DNA of 64,000 nucleotides from Nocardioides sp. URHA0032 (GCF_000620645.1 NZ_KK211159.1:124001-188000), one strand, 5' to 3'; numbered from the stretch's first letter, positions 24,748-34,588 are shown. The notes: generated by a model from the sequence alone, not told the origin. Translations and numbers: made by a program.

Positions 24748-26196
24748 CTAGCGCGCGGCCCACCAGGCGAGCAGCGCAGCGGCGGCGTCCTCCTCGGACA
24801 TCGGGCCGTGGTCCATCCGCAGCTCCAGCAGGAAGGAGTACGCCGCGCCGACGTCGCGCCCCGGACCGATGTCGAGGATCGACATGATCTGGTTGCCGTC
24901 CAGGTCCGGGCGGATCGAGGCGAGCTCCTCCTGCTCCGACAGCCGCGCGATCCGCTCCTCGAGGTCGTCGTAGGTGCGCTGGAGCAGCTCGGCCTTGCGC
25001 CGGTTCCGGGTGGTGGAGTCGGCGCGCGTGAGGATGTGCAGCCGCTCGAGCTGGTCCCCGGCGTCCCGCACGTAGCGGCGTACGGCGGAGTCGGTCCACT
25101 CACCGGAGCCGTAGCCGTGGAACCGCAGGTGCAGCTCGACCAGCTTGCTGACCGCGTCGGTGTCGTCGTTGGAGAACCGCAGCGCCTTCATCCGCTTCCG
25201 CGTCATCTTCGCGCCGACCACGTCGTGGTGGTGGAAGGTCACGGTGCCGTCGTCGAGGAACCGCCGGGTGCGCGGCTTGCCGACGTCGTGCATCAGGGCA
25301 GCGAAGCGCGCCACGAAGTCCGGGCCGCCACCGGGCAGCCGCGACTCGAGGTCGATCGCCTGCTCCAGCACCGTGAGCGTGTGCTCGTAGACGTCCTTGT
25401 GCCGGTGGTGCTCGTCTCGCTCGAGCTTCAGCGCGGGCAGCTCCGGCAGCACCAGCTCGGCCAGCCCGGTGTCGACCAGCAGCGCCAGCCCGAGCCGGGG
25501 GTACGGCGCGGTGACCAGCTTCACCAGCTCGTCGCGGACCCGCTCGGCCGAGATGATCTCGATCCGCCCCGCCATCTCGGTCATCGCCGTCACCACGGGC
25601 GGGTCGACGGAGAACCCGAGCTGCGCCGCGAACCGCGCGGCCCGCATCATCCGCAGCGGGTCGTCGGAGAAGGAGTCCTCCGGTCGCCCCGGCGTCCGGA
25701 GCACCTGGTTCGCGAGGTCGACCACGCCGCCGTACGGGTCCTCGAGCTCGCGACCGGGCACCAGCACGGCCATCGCGTTCACCGTGAAGTCGCGGCGGCC
25801 GAGGTCACCGGCCAGCGTGTGGCCGAAGTCGACCTCCGGCTTGCGCGAGGAGGGGTCGTACGCCTCGGACCGGTAGGTCGTGATCTCCACCTGCCACGGC
25901 CCGCGCCGGCAGCCGATGGTGCCGAACGCACGCCCCATGTCCCAGATCGCGTCCGCCCAGCCCTTGAGCAGCCGCTCGGTCTCGTCGGGCCGCGCGGAGG
26001 TCGCGAGGTCGAGGTCGTTGTGCTGCCGCCCGAGCATCGCGTCGCGCACCGGACCGCCGACCAGCGCCAGCTCGTGACCGGCGGCGGCGAACCGTCGGCC
26101 GAGGTCGTCGATGACCGGCGCGATCCGGTCCAGCTCGACCGCGACGGCGCGCTGGACGTCGGCCATCTGGGGCGGAGGAGGCGGGGCGTCGGGCAC
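24748..26196 (-). CDS. pcnA: CCA tRNA nucleotidyltransferase / poly(A) polymerase family
   Basis: A 482-residue protein with a pol-beta-type nucleotidyltransferase head (ELALVGGPVRDAMLGRQHNDLDLAT; GRRDFTVNAMA; RMMRAARFAAQLGF) and an HD domain (HTLTVLEQ...ALMHDVGKPRTRR). It adds or repairs the CCA end of tRNAs. The GTG at 26196 is chosen because a TAGACT box lies 8 nt upstream (leaderless); the ATG at 26166 also lacks a ribosome binding site. It is divergent from the DUF6049-murJ operon, as in Mycobacterium. Confidence 0.92.
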   Translation of the reverse strand: MPDAPPPPPQMADVQRAVAVELDRIAPVIDDLGRRFAAAGHELALVGGPVRDAMLGRQHNDLDLATSARPDETERLLKGWADAIWDMGRAFGTIGCRRGPWQVEITTYRSEAYDPSSRKPEVDFGHTLAGDLGRRDFTVNAMAVLVPGRELEDPYGGVVDLANQVLRTPGRPEDSFSDDPLRMMRAARFAAQLGFSVDPPVVTAMTEMAGRIEIISAERVRDELVKLVTAPYPRLGLALLVDTGLAELVLPELPALKLERDEHHRHKDVYEHTLTVLEQAIDLESRLPGGGPDFVARFAALMHDVGKPRTRRFLDDGTVTFHHHDVVGAKMTRKRMKALRFSNDDTDAVSKLVELHLRFHGYGSGEWTDSAVRRYVRDAGDQLERLHILTRADSTTRNRRKAELLQRTYDDLEERIARLSEQEELASIRPDLDGNQIMSILDIGPGRDVGAAYSFLLELRMDHGPMSEEDAAAALLAWWAAR

Positions 26197-26210
26197 GGGC
26201 CAGCAGTCTA
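26194..26210 (-). promoter_or_regulatory. Leaderless promoter of pcnA
   Basis: On the minus strand TAGACT (26205-26210) lies 8 nt before the GTG at 26196. Confidence 0.5.
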
Positions 26211-26253
26211 GTGGCGACGGGGTGGGCCGCCGATTCGGCACAGGCCGGGCCAG

Positions 26254-26269
26254 TAGAGTCGCGGGCGTG
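26254..26269 (+). promoter_or_regulatory. Leaderless promoter of the DUF6049-murJ operon
   Basis: TAGAGT (26254-26259) lies 7 nt before the GTG at 26267. It forms a back-to-back pair with the pcnA promoter 43 nt away. Confidence 0.55.
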
Positions 26270-28399
26270 CTTCGCCCGGTGTCGCTGCTTCCTGCCCTCG
26301 TGGTGGTGGCGACCCTCCTCGGCTTCGGCACGGGCACCGCGGAGGCCTCGGCACCCCGGCAGGCCCGGCAGGAGGCCGTCCGTACGCCGCTCGCGGTCAG
26401 CATCGACAGCCTCGCGCCGTCGGTGATCCCGAAGCGGGGGCCGGTCACGGTCACCGGCACGGTCACGAACCGCGACGACGAGACGTGGACCGACATCAGC
26501 GTCTACGCGTTCGTCTCCGCCACGCCGATGACGACGGCGTCCGAGCTCGCCGACGCCGCCGCGATCGGGCCGAGCCAGCCCGTGGGCGACCGGATCCTGG
26601 ACACCGGCAGCTACGACGACACGATCGGCGAGCTGGCCCCCGGTGAGAGCCGGCAGTACTCCCTCGAGGTCTCGCACGCGGTGCTGGCCAGCCACATCTC
26701 CGGCGGCCCGGGCGTCTACTGGTTCGGCGCCCACGCCCTGGGCTTCAACGCCGAGGGCGGCGACTCCAACGCCGACGGCCGGGCCCGCACCTTCCTGCCG
26801 CTGGTGCCGCCGACCGACAAGTCCGTCGACACCGCGCTCGTCATCCCGGTCCGCGGGCTGGTCACGCACGCGCCGGACGGGTCGATCGGCAGCCTGGACC
26901 GCTGGAACGAGCAGCTGGCCCCGGGTGGCTCGCTCCGCTCGCTCGTCGACCTGGGGGTCGCCGCCGGCTCCCGCCCGGTCAGCTGGCTGGTCGACCCGTC
27001 GGTCGTCGACGCCGCCCGTCGGCTCGCCGCCGGCAACCCCGGTCGCTCCCTCGAACCGACCGTGGGCGAGGCCCCGGACGAGGGCGGCGCCAGCGGGTCG
27101 CCGTCGCCCAGCCCGTCGCCGTCGAGCGACACCGGGGGTGACGACAGCGACCTGAGCGCCAGCGCGGCAGCCGCCGCCGGCGCGGCGACGGACTGGCTGG
27201 AGCGCCTGCACGAGGGCCTCCAGGGCGGCGAGATCCTGAGCCTGCCGTACGGCGACGTGGACGTCGCGGCGTCGGCCGCCCACGACCGGCGGGTCTACCG
27301 GCAGGCGCGCAAGCGATCGGCCGGCGACCTGCAGCCGTGGGGCCTGCCCACCACGCCGGCCGTGTCCTCGCCCACCGGGTACCTCGACACGGCCGGCATC
27401 CGCTCGGTCGAGTCGGCCGCGACGCTGCTGCTCACCGACCGGATGTTCGGCCCGCACGCGCCCGCGGTCGCGCACGCCGCCGGCCACACGGTCGGCGTCA
27501 CGTCGTCCGGCGCGGTGGCCGGCGGGCCCGGTCCCGACGACCGGCTGGCGCCGCTCGCGGTCCGGCAGCGCATCCTCAGCGAGGCCGCGATCCGGGTGCT
27601 CACCCCGGGGCGGAAGCCGCTGATCGTGGTCTTCCCGCCCACCTGGTCGCCGGACGAGGTGTCCGGCTTCTGGGAGGGCCTCGACGTCGACTGGCTGAAC
27701 CTCACCACGGTCGCCGACGCGATGCAGCGGGAGGGGACCGACGTCCCCGCGGACCGGCTCGACTACCCCGAGAACCAGGCGAAGCTCGAGCTGGACCCCG
27801 CGTCGTTCGCCGCCGCCGACGACCTCGTGCAGGCCGGCGACTCCCTCCAGAACCTCTTGACCCGCAACGACCAGGTCGCCACCGAGGTCCGCGACGAGGC
27901 GATGACCGACCTCTCGTACTCGAGCCGGCTGCGGCCGGACAGCGCCCGCGCGTCCGCCGACCAGTCCCGCACCTGGATCGAGAGCAAGCTCCGCTCCGTG
28001 ACGGTGGACGCGCCCAAGGCGGTGATCCTCTCCAGCGGCAGCGGCCGGTTCGCGGCCACCGTCACCAACAAGCTCGACCAGCCCGTCAGCGTCAAGATCC
28101 AGGCCATCTCCGACGCGCCGCTGCGGATCTCGGTGCCGGGCGAGACCATCGACCTCGGTCCCGAGCGGAGCACGACCGTGCTCCTCAACGCGTCCTCCTC
28201 GGCGATCGGCATCCGGAACGTGACGCTGCTGCTCACCGACACCGACGGCGTACCCCTCGGCTCGTCCGACGACGTCCCGATCCGGTCCAACCGGGTGAGC
28301 AACGTGATCTGGCTGATCCTCGGCACCGGCGTCGCGCTGCTCTTCGGTGCGATCGTCGTCCGGCTCTTCCGCCGGGTCAGGGCGGCGAGGGGCGCATGA
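26267..28399 (+). CDS. DUF6049 family membrane-anchored exported protein
   Basis: A 710-residue protein. An N-terminal signal peptide (LLPALVVVATLLGFGTGTAEAS) is followed by a long extracytoplasmic region and one C-terminal TM helix (VIWLILGTGVALLFGAIVVRLF) with a basic tail. The first domain is Ig-like (RGPVTVTGTVTNRDDETWTDISV). A low-complexity Ser/Pro linker is near residue 290. The gene overlaps murJ by ATGA and corresponds to Mycobacterium Rv3909 next to the MurJ homologue. The order suggests a part in lipid II translocation or wall assembly; no activity is known. Confidence 0.88.
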   Translation: MLRPVSLLPALVVVATLLGFGTGTAEASAPRQARQEAVRTPLAVSIDSLAPSVIPKRGPVTVTGTVTNRDDETWTDISVYAFVSATPMTTASELADAAAIGPSQPVGDRILDTGSYDDTIGELAPGESRQYSLEVSHAVLASHISGGPGVYWFGAHALGFNAEGGDSNADGRARTFLPLVPPTDKSVDTALVIPVRGLVTHAPDGSIGSLDRWNEQLAPGGSLRSLVDLGVAAGSRPVSWLVDPSVVDAARRLAAGNPGRSLEPTVGEAPDEGGASGSPSPSPSPSSDTGGDDSDLSASAAAAAGAATDWLERLHEGLQGGEILSLPYGDVDVAASAAHDRRVYRQARKRSAGDLQPWGLPTTPAVSSPTGYLDTAGIRSVESAATLLLTDRMFGPHAPAVAHAAGHTVGVTSSGAVAGGPGPDDRLAPLAVRQRILSEAAIRVLTPGRKPLIVVFPPTWSPDEVSGFWEGLDVDWLNLTTVADAMQREGTDVPADRLDYPENQAKLELDPASFAAADDLVQAGDSLQNLLTRNDQVATEVRDEAMTDLSYSSRLRPDSARASADQSRTWIESKLRSVTVDAPKAVILSSGSGRFAATVTNKLDQPVSVKIQAISDAPLRISVPGETIDLGPERSTTVLLNASSSAIGIRNVTLLLTDTDGVPLGSSDDVPIRSNRVSNVIWLILGTGVALLFGAIVVRLFRRVRAARGA

Positions 28400-30060
28400 G
28401 CGACGAGCAGCAGACCGAGCAGCAGCGGGTCCTCGCCAACAGTGCGGTGATGGCCGCCGGCACGATCGTGTCGCGGATGAGCGGCTTCGTCCGGTCCGCG
28501 CTGCTCGCCGCGGCGCTCGGCGCCAAGCTGCACGCCGACCTCTTCACGATCGCGAACACGATCCCGAACATGCTCTACATCCTGCTCGCGGGCGGGGTGG
28601 TCAACGCGGTGCTCGTCCCCCAGCTGGTGCGGTCCATGCGCCACGACCCCGACGGGGGTACGGCGTACACGAGCCGGATCATCACGCTGGCCGGTCTCTT
28701 CCTCGGCGCGGTCACGGTGCTCCTGGTCGTGGCCGCTCCGTGGGTGATGGACCTGTTCCTGTCCAGCAGGTACGACGAGCCGGCGCTCGCCGGGCAGCGC
28801 GAGTCGATCGTCGCGTTCGCGCGGTTCTGCCTGCCGCAGGTGTTCTTCTACGGCATGTACGTGCTGGTCGGGCAGATCCTGAACGCCCGCGGCCGGTTCG
28901 GCCCGATGATGTGGGCGCCGATCGCGAACAACGTCATCTCGGTGGGCGTGCTGGTCGTCTACCTGTTCGTGTTCGGGCCGGCGCAGGGCAGCGAGGTCTT
29001 CGGCGCGTTCAGCCACCAGCAGGAGCTGCTGCTCGGGCTCGGGGCGACCGCCGGCATCGTCGCGCAGTTCGTGGTGCTGGTGCCGTACCTCCGCGCGTCC
29101 GGCTACCGCTACCGGCCGCGCTTCGACTTCCGGCACACGGGCCTCGCCCACACCCTCCGGCTGGGTGTCTGGACGGTGCTGTTCGTGATCGTCAACCAGG
29201 TCGCCTACACGGTCGTGGTCCGGCTGGCCGGCGGCGGCACGGCCTCGTCGGGCGACGGCACCGGCTACACGGTCTACTCCTCGACGTTCCTCATCATGAT
29301 GGTGCCGCACTCGGTGGTGACCGTCTCGCTGGCGACCGCGATCCTCCCGCGGCTGTCGGCACGCGCCGCCGCGGACGACCGCGACGGCCTGGTCCACACG
29401 CTCACCGACACCCTGCGCACCGCGCTCGCGGTGGTGATCCCGTTCGCGCTGCTGCTGCCGGTGATCGCGCCCGACCTGGCCCGGGTGATCTGGGGGTACG
29501 GCGCCGCCGCGAGCTCGACCGGCCTGTACGCCGCGTCGCTCGCGCTGTTCGGTGGGGGGCTGGTCTTCTTCACCGTGCACTACCTGATGCTCCGCGGCTT
29601 CTACGCCCTCGAGCTGAACCGCACCGTGTTCTGGATCCAGTGCGCGGTGGCCGCGACCAACATCGTCGCCGCGGTCTGGCTGGTGCACTCGGTCGACGCC
29701 GAGCACACCTCGCCCGCGCTGGTGGTCGCCTACTCCGCGTCGTACCTCGTCGGCTCGGTCGTCTCGTACGCCGTGCTCCGCCGCCGGCTCGGCGGCCTCC
29801 GCACCCCGACCCAGGTGCGGTTCCTGGCCCGGCTCGCGATCGCCGTGCTGGTCGCCACCGCTGCCGCGGCGCTGGCGGCGTACCTCCTCCACCGGCTGCA
29901 GGACGATCCGAACTGGGCCGTGGCCGGCGTCTGGGTGCTCCTCGTCGGCACCGTCGACGTCGTGGTGCTGGTGCTGATGGCGCGCGTGCTGCGGCTGCGC
30001 GAGGTGACGACCGTGGTCGACACGCTCACCAGCCGTGTCCCCCTGCTCCGCCGACCCTGA
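28396..30060 (+). CDS. murJ: Lipid II flippase MurJ
   Basis: A 554-residue polytopic protein with about 14 hydrophobic segments. It opens NSAVMAAGTIVSRMSGFVRSALLAAALG, typical of MviN/MurJ, and has IPNMLYILLAGGVVNAVLVPQLVR and FFTVHYLMLRGFYALELNRTV. It moves lipid II to the outer leaflet. In Mycobacterium the homologue carries a C-terminal pseudokinase; here MurJ ends at the last TM region and the pseudokinase is the next gene. The start overlaps the DUF6049 stop. Confidence 0.95.
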   Translation: MSDEQQTEQQRVLANSAVMAAGTIVSRMSGFVRSALLAAALGAKLHADLFTIANTIPNMLYILLAGGVVNAVLVPQLVRSMRHDPDGGTAYTSRIITLAGLFLGAVTVLLVVAAPWVMDLFLSSRYDEPALAGQRESIVAFARFCLPQVFFYGMYVLVGQILNARGRFGPMMWAPIANNVISVGVLVVYLFVFGPAQGSEVFGAFSHQQELLLGLGATAGIVAQFVVLVPYLRASGYRYRPRFDFRHTGLAHTLRLGVWTVLFVIVNQVAYTVVVRLAGGGTASSGDGTGYTVYSSTFLIMMVPHSVVTVSLATAILPRLSARAAADDRDGLVHTLTDTLRTALAVVIPFALLLPVIAPDLARVIWGYGAAASSTGLYAASLALFGGGLVFFTVHYLMLRGFYALELNRTVFWIQCAVAATNIVAAVWLVHSVDAEHTSPALVVAYSASYLVGSVVSYAVLRRRLGGLRTPTQVRFLARLAIAVLVATAAAALAAYLLHRLQDDPNWAVAGVWVLLVGTVDVVVLVLMARVLRLREVTTVVDTLTSRVPLLRRP

Positions 30061-30067
30061 CCCGCCT

Positions 30068-30109
30068 TACGATGGGCCCTGTCCGGGACTCGACGAGGGG
30101 AGCTGCGTG
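30068..30109 (+). promoter_or_regulatory. Possible internal promoter and ribosome binding site of the pseudokinase gene
   Basis: TACGAT (30068-30073) right after the murJ stop could be a -10 box, with a start near 30080. GAGGGGAG lies 4 nt before the GTG at 30107 and decides that start over an in-frame GTG or ATG further upstream. Confidence 0.4.
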
Positions 30110-31948
30110 CCGAGCTCGATCCGGCCCGGCGAGGTGCTCGCCGACCGGTACCGCCTGATCGACCTGCTGACCGAGAGCAGCAGCGGCCGGTTCTGGCGAG
30201 CCCACGACAAGGTGCTGGAGCGCTACGTCACCCTGCACGTGATGGCGGAGGACGACCCGCACGCCGGGCCGCTGCTCGAGGCGGCCCGCCGGTCGGCCAC
30301 GGTCCACGACCGCCGGCTGCTGCGGGTCCTGGACGCCGACCGCGCCGACGGCCTCGTGTACGTCGTCAACGAGTGGGGCTCCGGCGACTCCCTCGACATC
30401 ATGCTGGCGGCCGAGGGTCCCCTGGACGCGCGCCGGGCCGCGTGGCTGGTCTCCGAGGTCGCGTCCTCGATCGCGGCCGGGCACGAGGCCGGTGTCTGCC
30501 ACGGCCGGCTCGTGCCCGAGAACGTCCTCGTCGACCACGCGGGCGCGGTGCGGCTGATCGGCTTCGCCGTCGACGCCGCGATGTTCGACATCACCGCACG
30601 GCCCTCCACCGACGTCGCCGACCTCGGCGGGCTGCTGTACGCCGCGCTCACCGGCAAGTGGCCCGGTCCCTCGCGGTCGCAGGTGCCGCCGGCGCCCGTG
30701 GTGCAGGGCCGGGTGCTCCGGCCGCGGCAGGTCCGGGCCGGCATCCCCCGGCCGCTCGACGTCCTCTGCGACGAGGTCGTGAACCCGTACGCCGGCCACG
30801 ACGGCTCGCGGCTGCGCGAGACCTACGACCTGGCCAGCGCCCAAGGCATCGCGGACTACCTGGCGACCTTCGTCGGCGACCCGACCGGGCTGGCCGAGGC
30901 CGAGGCCGCGCTCGGCCACCGCGACACGACCGAGACGATCTCGCTCCCGGCCATCAAGGACCCGCCGCCCCGGGCGCCGGAACCCGAGCCCGCACCGGAG
31001 CCGGACCCGGAGCCCGCCCCGGTGTCGACCGAGCTGCCGACCGAGGCCGGGCTGCCGATCTTCGACGACGAGAACGACGACGTCTCCTGGGTGATGGCCC
31101 GCTCCGACCCGGCCCCGCCCCCGCCGCCGTTCGAGGACCCGCCCGAGCGTCCGCTCTTCGCCCCCGAGCCGGCCGAGGGCCCGGCCCGACGGCCGCGGCG
31201 ACCCCTGCCGGCGGCGGCAAGCGCGGGGAGCGCGGCGTACTGGCCCTGGGACACCGGCTCCGGCCAGCCCACCGGCACCGGTACCGGTCTCACTCCAGCG
31301 GTCGAGGAGCCCGGGGACGACGAGGTCCCCGGCCGCAGCTGGCTGCGCCTGGCCGCGGCCATCGCGGCCGGCCTCCTGCTGCTCCTCGCGATCGTGGTCG
31401 CCTACAACCTGGGCCAGGGCCGCAGCCCGCTGGCCGTCCCGGTCGGCGGCGGCGACGGGGACCCGACCGCGACCAGCCAACCCGCCACCCAGCCGGCGGC
31501 ACCGATCAGCGGGATCACGGCGCGGGACTTCGACCCCCAGGGCTCGCCGCCGTTCGACGAGCACCCCGAGCTCACCGGGCTCGCGGTCGACGGCAAGCCG
31601 GGCACCGCCTGGTCGACGATGACCTACGACCAGAACTTCGGTCCCGCCGGCCTCAAGACCGGGGTCGGCCTGGTCCTCGACCTCGGCAAGGCCCACGACG
31701 TCAGCGCGGTCGACCTGACCTTCCTCGGCGGCCCGACGGGCTACTCGCTGTACGTGACCGACCAGCCGCCGACCGCGGTCAAGGGGCTGACGCCGGTGGC
31801 GACCGGCACCTCGGCCGACGACGGCCACGCCCGGTCGGACCTGGACTCGCCCGTGAGCGGACGCTTCGTGACCGTGTGGCTCACCTCGATCCCGGCAGTC
31901 GACGGTGGCTTCCGCGGGCAGGTCGCCGAGGTGACGGTCCGCGGATGA
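30107..31948 (+). CDS. Membrane-bound pseudokinase with extracellular discoidin-like domain
   Basis: A 613-residue protein. The N-terminal 260 residues follow the Ser/Thr kinase fold (LADRYRLIDLLTESSSGRFWRAHD) but lack the catalytic residues: VAIK lysine is replaced in VTLHVM, HRD-LKPEN reads CHGRLVPENVL, and DFG is IGF. Next come a Pro/Glu-rich linker, one TM helix (LAAAIAAGLLLLLAIVVAY) and an outside beta-sandwich (FDPQGSPPFDEHPELTGLAVDGKPGTAWST...) like NPCBM/discoidin. In Mycobacterium this architecture is fused to MurJ and binds FhaA. Expected to regulate MurJ. Confidence 0.88.
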   Translation: MPSSIRPGEVLADRYRLIDLLTESSSGRFWRAHDKVLERYVTLHVMAEDDPHAGPLLEAARRSATVHDRRLLRVLDADRADGLVYVVNEWGSGDSLDIMLAAEGPLDARRAAWLVSEVASSIAAGHEAGVCHGRLVPENVLVDHAGAVRLIGFAVDAAMFDITARPSTDVADLGGLLYAALTGKWPGPSRSQVPPAPVVQGRVLRPRQVRAGIPRPLDVLCDEVVNPYAGHDGSRLRETYDLASAQGIADYLATFVGDPTGLAEAEAALGHRDTTETISLPAIKDPPPRAPEPEPAPEPDPEPAPVSTELPTEAGLPIFDDENDDVSWVMARSDPAPPPPPFEDPPERPLFAPEPAEGPARRPRRPLPAAASAGSAAYWPWDTGSGQPTGTGTGLTPAVEEPGDDEVPGRSWLRLAAAIAAGLLLLLAIVVAYNLGQGRSPLAVPVGGGDGDPTATSQPATQPAAPISGITARDFDPQGSPPFDEHPELTGLAVDGKPGTAWSTMTYDQNFGPAGLKTGVGLVLDLGKAHDVSAVDLTFLGGPTGYSLYVTDQPPTAVKGLTPVATGTSADDGHARSDLDSPVSGRFVTVWLTSIPAVDGGFRGQVAEVTVRG

Positions 31949-31958
31949 CCCCCTCCGG

Positions 31959-32639
31959 ATGACCCCCCAGGAGCTCGAGGACGCGAGCGACCACGAGCTG
32001 CTGCGCGCCCACGTGGACGGGGACCCGTTCGCGTTCGGGGCGCTGTTCCAGCGGCACCGTGACCGTCTCTGGGCGGTCGCAGTCCGGACCATGGGCAACC
32101 GGGAGGACGCCGCGGACGGGCTCCAGGACGGGCTCGTGGCGGCGTACCGCCGGGCCGGCACGTTCCGCGGCGACTCCGCGGTCACCACCTGGCTGCACCG
32201 GGTCGTCGTGAACGCCTGCCTGGACCGGCTCCGGGCGGCGAAGGTACGCCGGGCCGAGCCGCTGCCGGACGACCTCGAGGAGTACCGCGGCCGGGGCTCG
32301 ATCGCCTCCGCCTCCGACGAGGACCCCGCGGACCGCTCGGTCGGTGCCGAGCGCAGCCGCCTGGTGCTGACGGCCCTGCAGCAGCTGCCCGACGAGCAGC
32401 GTGCTGCGCTGGTGCTCGTCGACATGGAGGGCTATCCGGTCGCCGAGGCGGCCGCGATGCTCGACTGCGCGGTCGGGACCGTCAAGTCCCGCTGCTCCCG
32501 GGGCCGGGGCCGGCTCGCCGAGCTGCTCGCGCCCCTGCTCGAGGAGGGCGAGGGTGAGGCGGACCACGCGCTCCCACGGAACCCCGACCCGGCCGGGCCC
32601 GTCGAATCCGACGATGCCCCACGTGGCCCCCCGGCCTGA
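31959..32639 (+). CDS. sigM: ECF sigma factor, SigM-like
   Basis: A 226-residue sigma factor. Region 2 is DGDPFAFGALFQRHRDRLWAVAVRTMGNREDAADGLQD. Region 4 is LPDEQRAALVLVDMEGYPVAEAAAML with GTVKSRCSRGRGRL. An acidic tail follows. It starts 11 nt after the pseudokinase gene and is followed by its membrane anti-sigma and trxB-trxA, the order of Mycobacterium sigM. The role is probably envelope or oxidative stress; this last point is inference. Confidence 0.92.
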   Translation: MTPQELEDASDHELLRAHVDGDPFAFGALFQRHRDRLWAVAVRTMGNREDAADGLQDGLVAAYRRAGTFRGDSAVTTWLHRVVVNACLDRLRAAKVRRAEPLPDDLEEYRGRGSIASASDEDPADRSVGAERSRLVLTALQQLPDEQRAALVLVDMEGYPVAEAAAMLDCAVGTVKSRCSRGRGRLAELLAPLLEEGEGEADHALPRNPDPAGPVESDDAPRGPPA

Positions 32640-32702
32640 CCCGGGACCGCCCGCACCACCGGCACCACAGCTCACATCAGACATCAGGAGGAGGTGAACC
32701 CC

Positions 32703-33395
32703 GTGTCCGAGCACGACGACCGGATCCGCCGGCTGCTGGCCGAGGCCAGGCACGACGGACCGATCCCGCCCGACGTCGCCCGACGGATGGACGGGGCGAT
32801 CGCCGACCTCCAGGCCGACCGCCCGGTCCGGTCGACCGTCGCCGATCTGGCCGCCGCCCGGCGGCGGCGCCGCGCGCGTGGCCTCCTCGTCGCGGCCGCC
32901 GCGGTCGTGGTCGCGGGCATCGGGATCGACCAGCTCCGCGGCGCCGACCTGGGCGGCGGCGGCGCCGACGGTGGCAGCAGCTCGTCCGTCGCCGGCGACC
33001 AGGCGGACCCCGGGGCCGAGTCGGGAGCCGGCGGAGGCGCCGGCCAGCAGCCGGCGTCCGAGCCCTCGTCCCGGGCGTTCGACGGCGAGCCCGCCCGGCT
33101 CGACGCCCGCAGCTTCGCGCGAGAGGCCGCGAAGCTGCGGGAGTCCGTGGCCGCCCGGAACCAGACGGACTACGGGTCCCACCAGTCCCTCGACGCCACC
33201 GACGGGCTGATGGCGGCCCCGGCCCCGACCTGCTCGTTGCCCGCCGTCGGTCGCGGGCGGGTCGTCGCGGTCCGGTACGACGGCGCCCCCGGTGCGCTGG
33301 TCTTCCGGCGGCCGACCGGCGACAGCCAGGTCGTCGACCTCTACCTGTGCGGACGCGGCGAGCCGGTCCGGTCGGTCACGCTGCCCGCGCCGTAG
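32703..33395 (+). CDS. Membrane anti-sigma factor (SigM-associated)
   Basis: A 230-residue protein. The GTG at 32703 follows AGGAGG by 8 nt; this is a better start than the GTG at 32694. The cytoplasmic N-terminus ([30 protein letters not shown]) is anti-sigma-like, then a basic stop and one TM helix ([19 protein letters not shown]), a Gly/Ser-rich spacer and an exported C-terminal domain with two cysteines. No HxxxCxxC zinc motif is present. It matches the position of Rv3912. It probably holds sigM at the membrane. Confidence 0.82.
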   Translation: MSEHDDRIRRLLAEARHDGPIPPDVARRMDGAIADLQADRPVRSTVADLAAARRRRRARGLLVAAAAVVVAGIGIDQLRGADLGGGGADGGSSSSVAGDQADPGAESGAGGGAGQQPASEPSSRAFDGEPARLDARSFAREAAKLRESVAARNQTDYGSHQSLDATDGLMAAPAPTCSLPAVGRGRVVAVRYDGAPGALVFRRPTGDSQVVDLYLCGRGEPVRSVTLPAP

Positions 33396-33399
33396 CCCG

Positions 33400-33425
33400 G
33401 GAAGATTCCTCACCTACGATCGGTT
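33400..33425 (+). promoter_or_regulatory. SigR/SigH-type promoter of trxB-trxA
   Basis: GGAAG (33400-33404), an 18-nt spacer and GTT (33423-33425) fit the redox-stress promoter consensus GGAAT-N18-GTT with one difference. A housekeeping-like TACGAT (33415-33420) overlaps it, so constitutive and stress-induced starts may coexist. The trxB ATG is 53 nt downstream. Confidence 0.5.
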
Positions 33426-33477
33426 CTACTGGACGCGCCACCGCGCCAGCACCGACCTCCGAGGAGACCCGCACTCC

Positions 33478-34488
33478 ATGACCGACGTCCGCGATGTCAT
33501 CGTCATCGGCTCCGGCCCGTCCGGCTACACCGCCGCCCTCTACACGGCCCGGGCGAACCTGAAGCCCCTGGTCTTCGAGGGCTCGGTCACCGCAGGCGGA
33601 GCGCTGATGAACACCACCGAGGTCGAGAACTTCCCCGGTTTCCGCGACGGCATCATGGGCCCGGCCCTGATGGACGAGATGCGCGCCCAGGCGGAGCGGT
33701 TCGGCGCCGAGCTGGTCGCCGACGACGTGGTCGAGGTCGACCTGACCGGCGACGTGAAGGTCGTGAAGACCTCGACCGACACCTTCCACGCCCGCTCGGT
33801 GATCCTCGCGATGGGCTCCGGCTACCGCAAGCTCGGCCTGCCGCGCGAGGAGGAGCTCTCCGGCCGCGGCGTCTCCTGGTGTGCGACCTGTGACGGCTTC
33901 TTCTTCCGGGACCAGCACATCGCCGTGGTCGGCGGTGGCGACTCCGCGATCGAGGAGGCGACGTTCCTCACCCGCTTCGGGTCCAAGGTCTCGCTGATCG
34001 TGCGCCGCGACGAGCTGCGCGCCTCCAAGATCATGCAGGAGCGCGCGTTCGCCGACCCGAAGCTCGAGATCATCTGGAACGCCAAGGTGCGGGAGATCAA
34101 CGGCGCCGACCGGCTCGAGTCCCTGACGCTGGAGGACACGGTCACCGGCGAGACGAGCAACCTGCCGGCCACCGGCCTGTTCATCGCGATCGGCCACGAC
34201 CCGCGATCGGAGCTGCTGCACGGGCAGGTCGACCTCGACGAGAACGGGTACGTCGTCGCCAGCCACCCCTCGACCGGCACCAACCTGCCGGGCGTGTTCG
34301 CGGCGGGCGACCTGGTCGACCACCACTACCGCCAGGCGATCACCGCCGCCGGCACCGGTTGTGCCGCGGCGCTCGACGCCGAGCGCTACCTCGCCGAGCT
34401 GGACCACGCGGCGACCTCCCCGCGCGACGCCCAGGACCGGGCGGACGCCGAGATGGTGACCGAGGCCGTCCAGACCGCGGGTGCCTGA
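33478..34488 (+). CDS. trxB: Thioredoxin reductase
   Basis: A 336-residue flavoenzyme that reduces thioredoxin with NADPH. The FAD-binding loop is [20 protein letters not shown]. The redox-active CATC pair is at residues 135-138 in [11 protein letters not shown]. The NADPH-binding loop is [12 protein letters not shown], and [10 protein letters not shown] binds FAD. It is cytoplasmic and forms an operon with trxA, 100 nt downstream. A 20-residue acidic extension at the C-terminus exceeds the E. coli length. Confidence 0.97.
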   Translation: MTDVRDVIVIGSGPSGYTAALYTARANLKPLVFEGSVTAGGALMNTTEVENFPGFRDGIMGPALMDEMRAQAERFGAELVADDVVEVDLTGDVKVVKTSTDTFHARSVILAMGSGYRKLGLPREEELSGRGVSWCATCDGFFFRDQHIAVVGGGDSAIEEATFLTRFGSKVSLIVRRDELRASKIMQERAFADPKLEIIWNAKVREINGADRLESLTLEDTVTGETSNLPATGLFIAIGHDPRSELLHGQVDLDENGYVVASHPSTGTNLPGVFAAGDLVDHHYRQAITAAGTGCAAALDAERYLAELDHAATSPRDAQDRADAEMVTEAVQTAGA

Positions 34489-34588
34489 GGTCGCCATCCG
34501 GCTGCCCGGGCGCGGCGGGGAACATCCGTCCCCGCCCTGCTGTTGAGTGTGATCAGACCTCAGTGTTCATCGAAGAAGGGAATCATCC

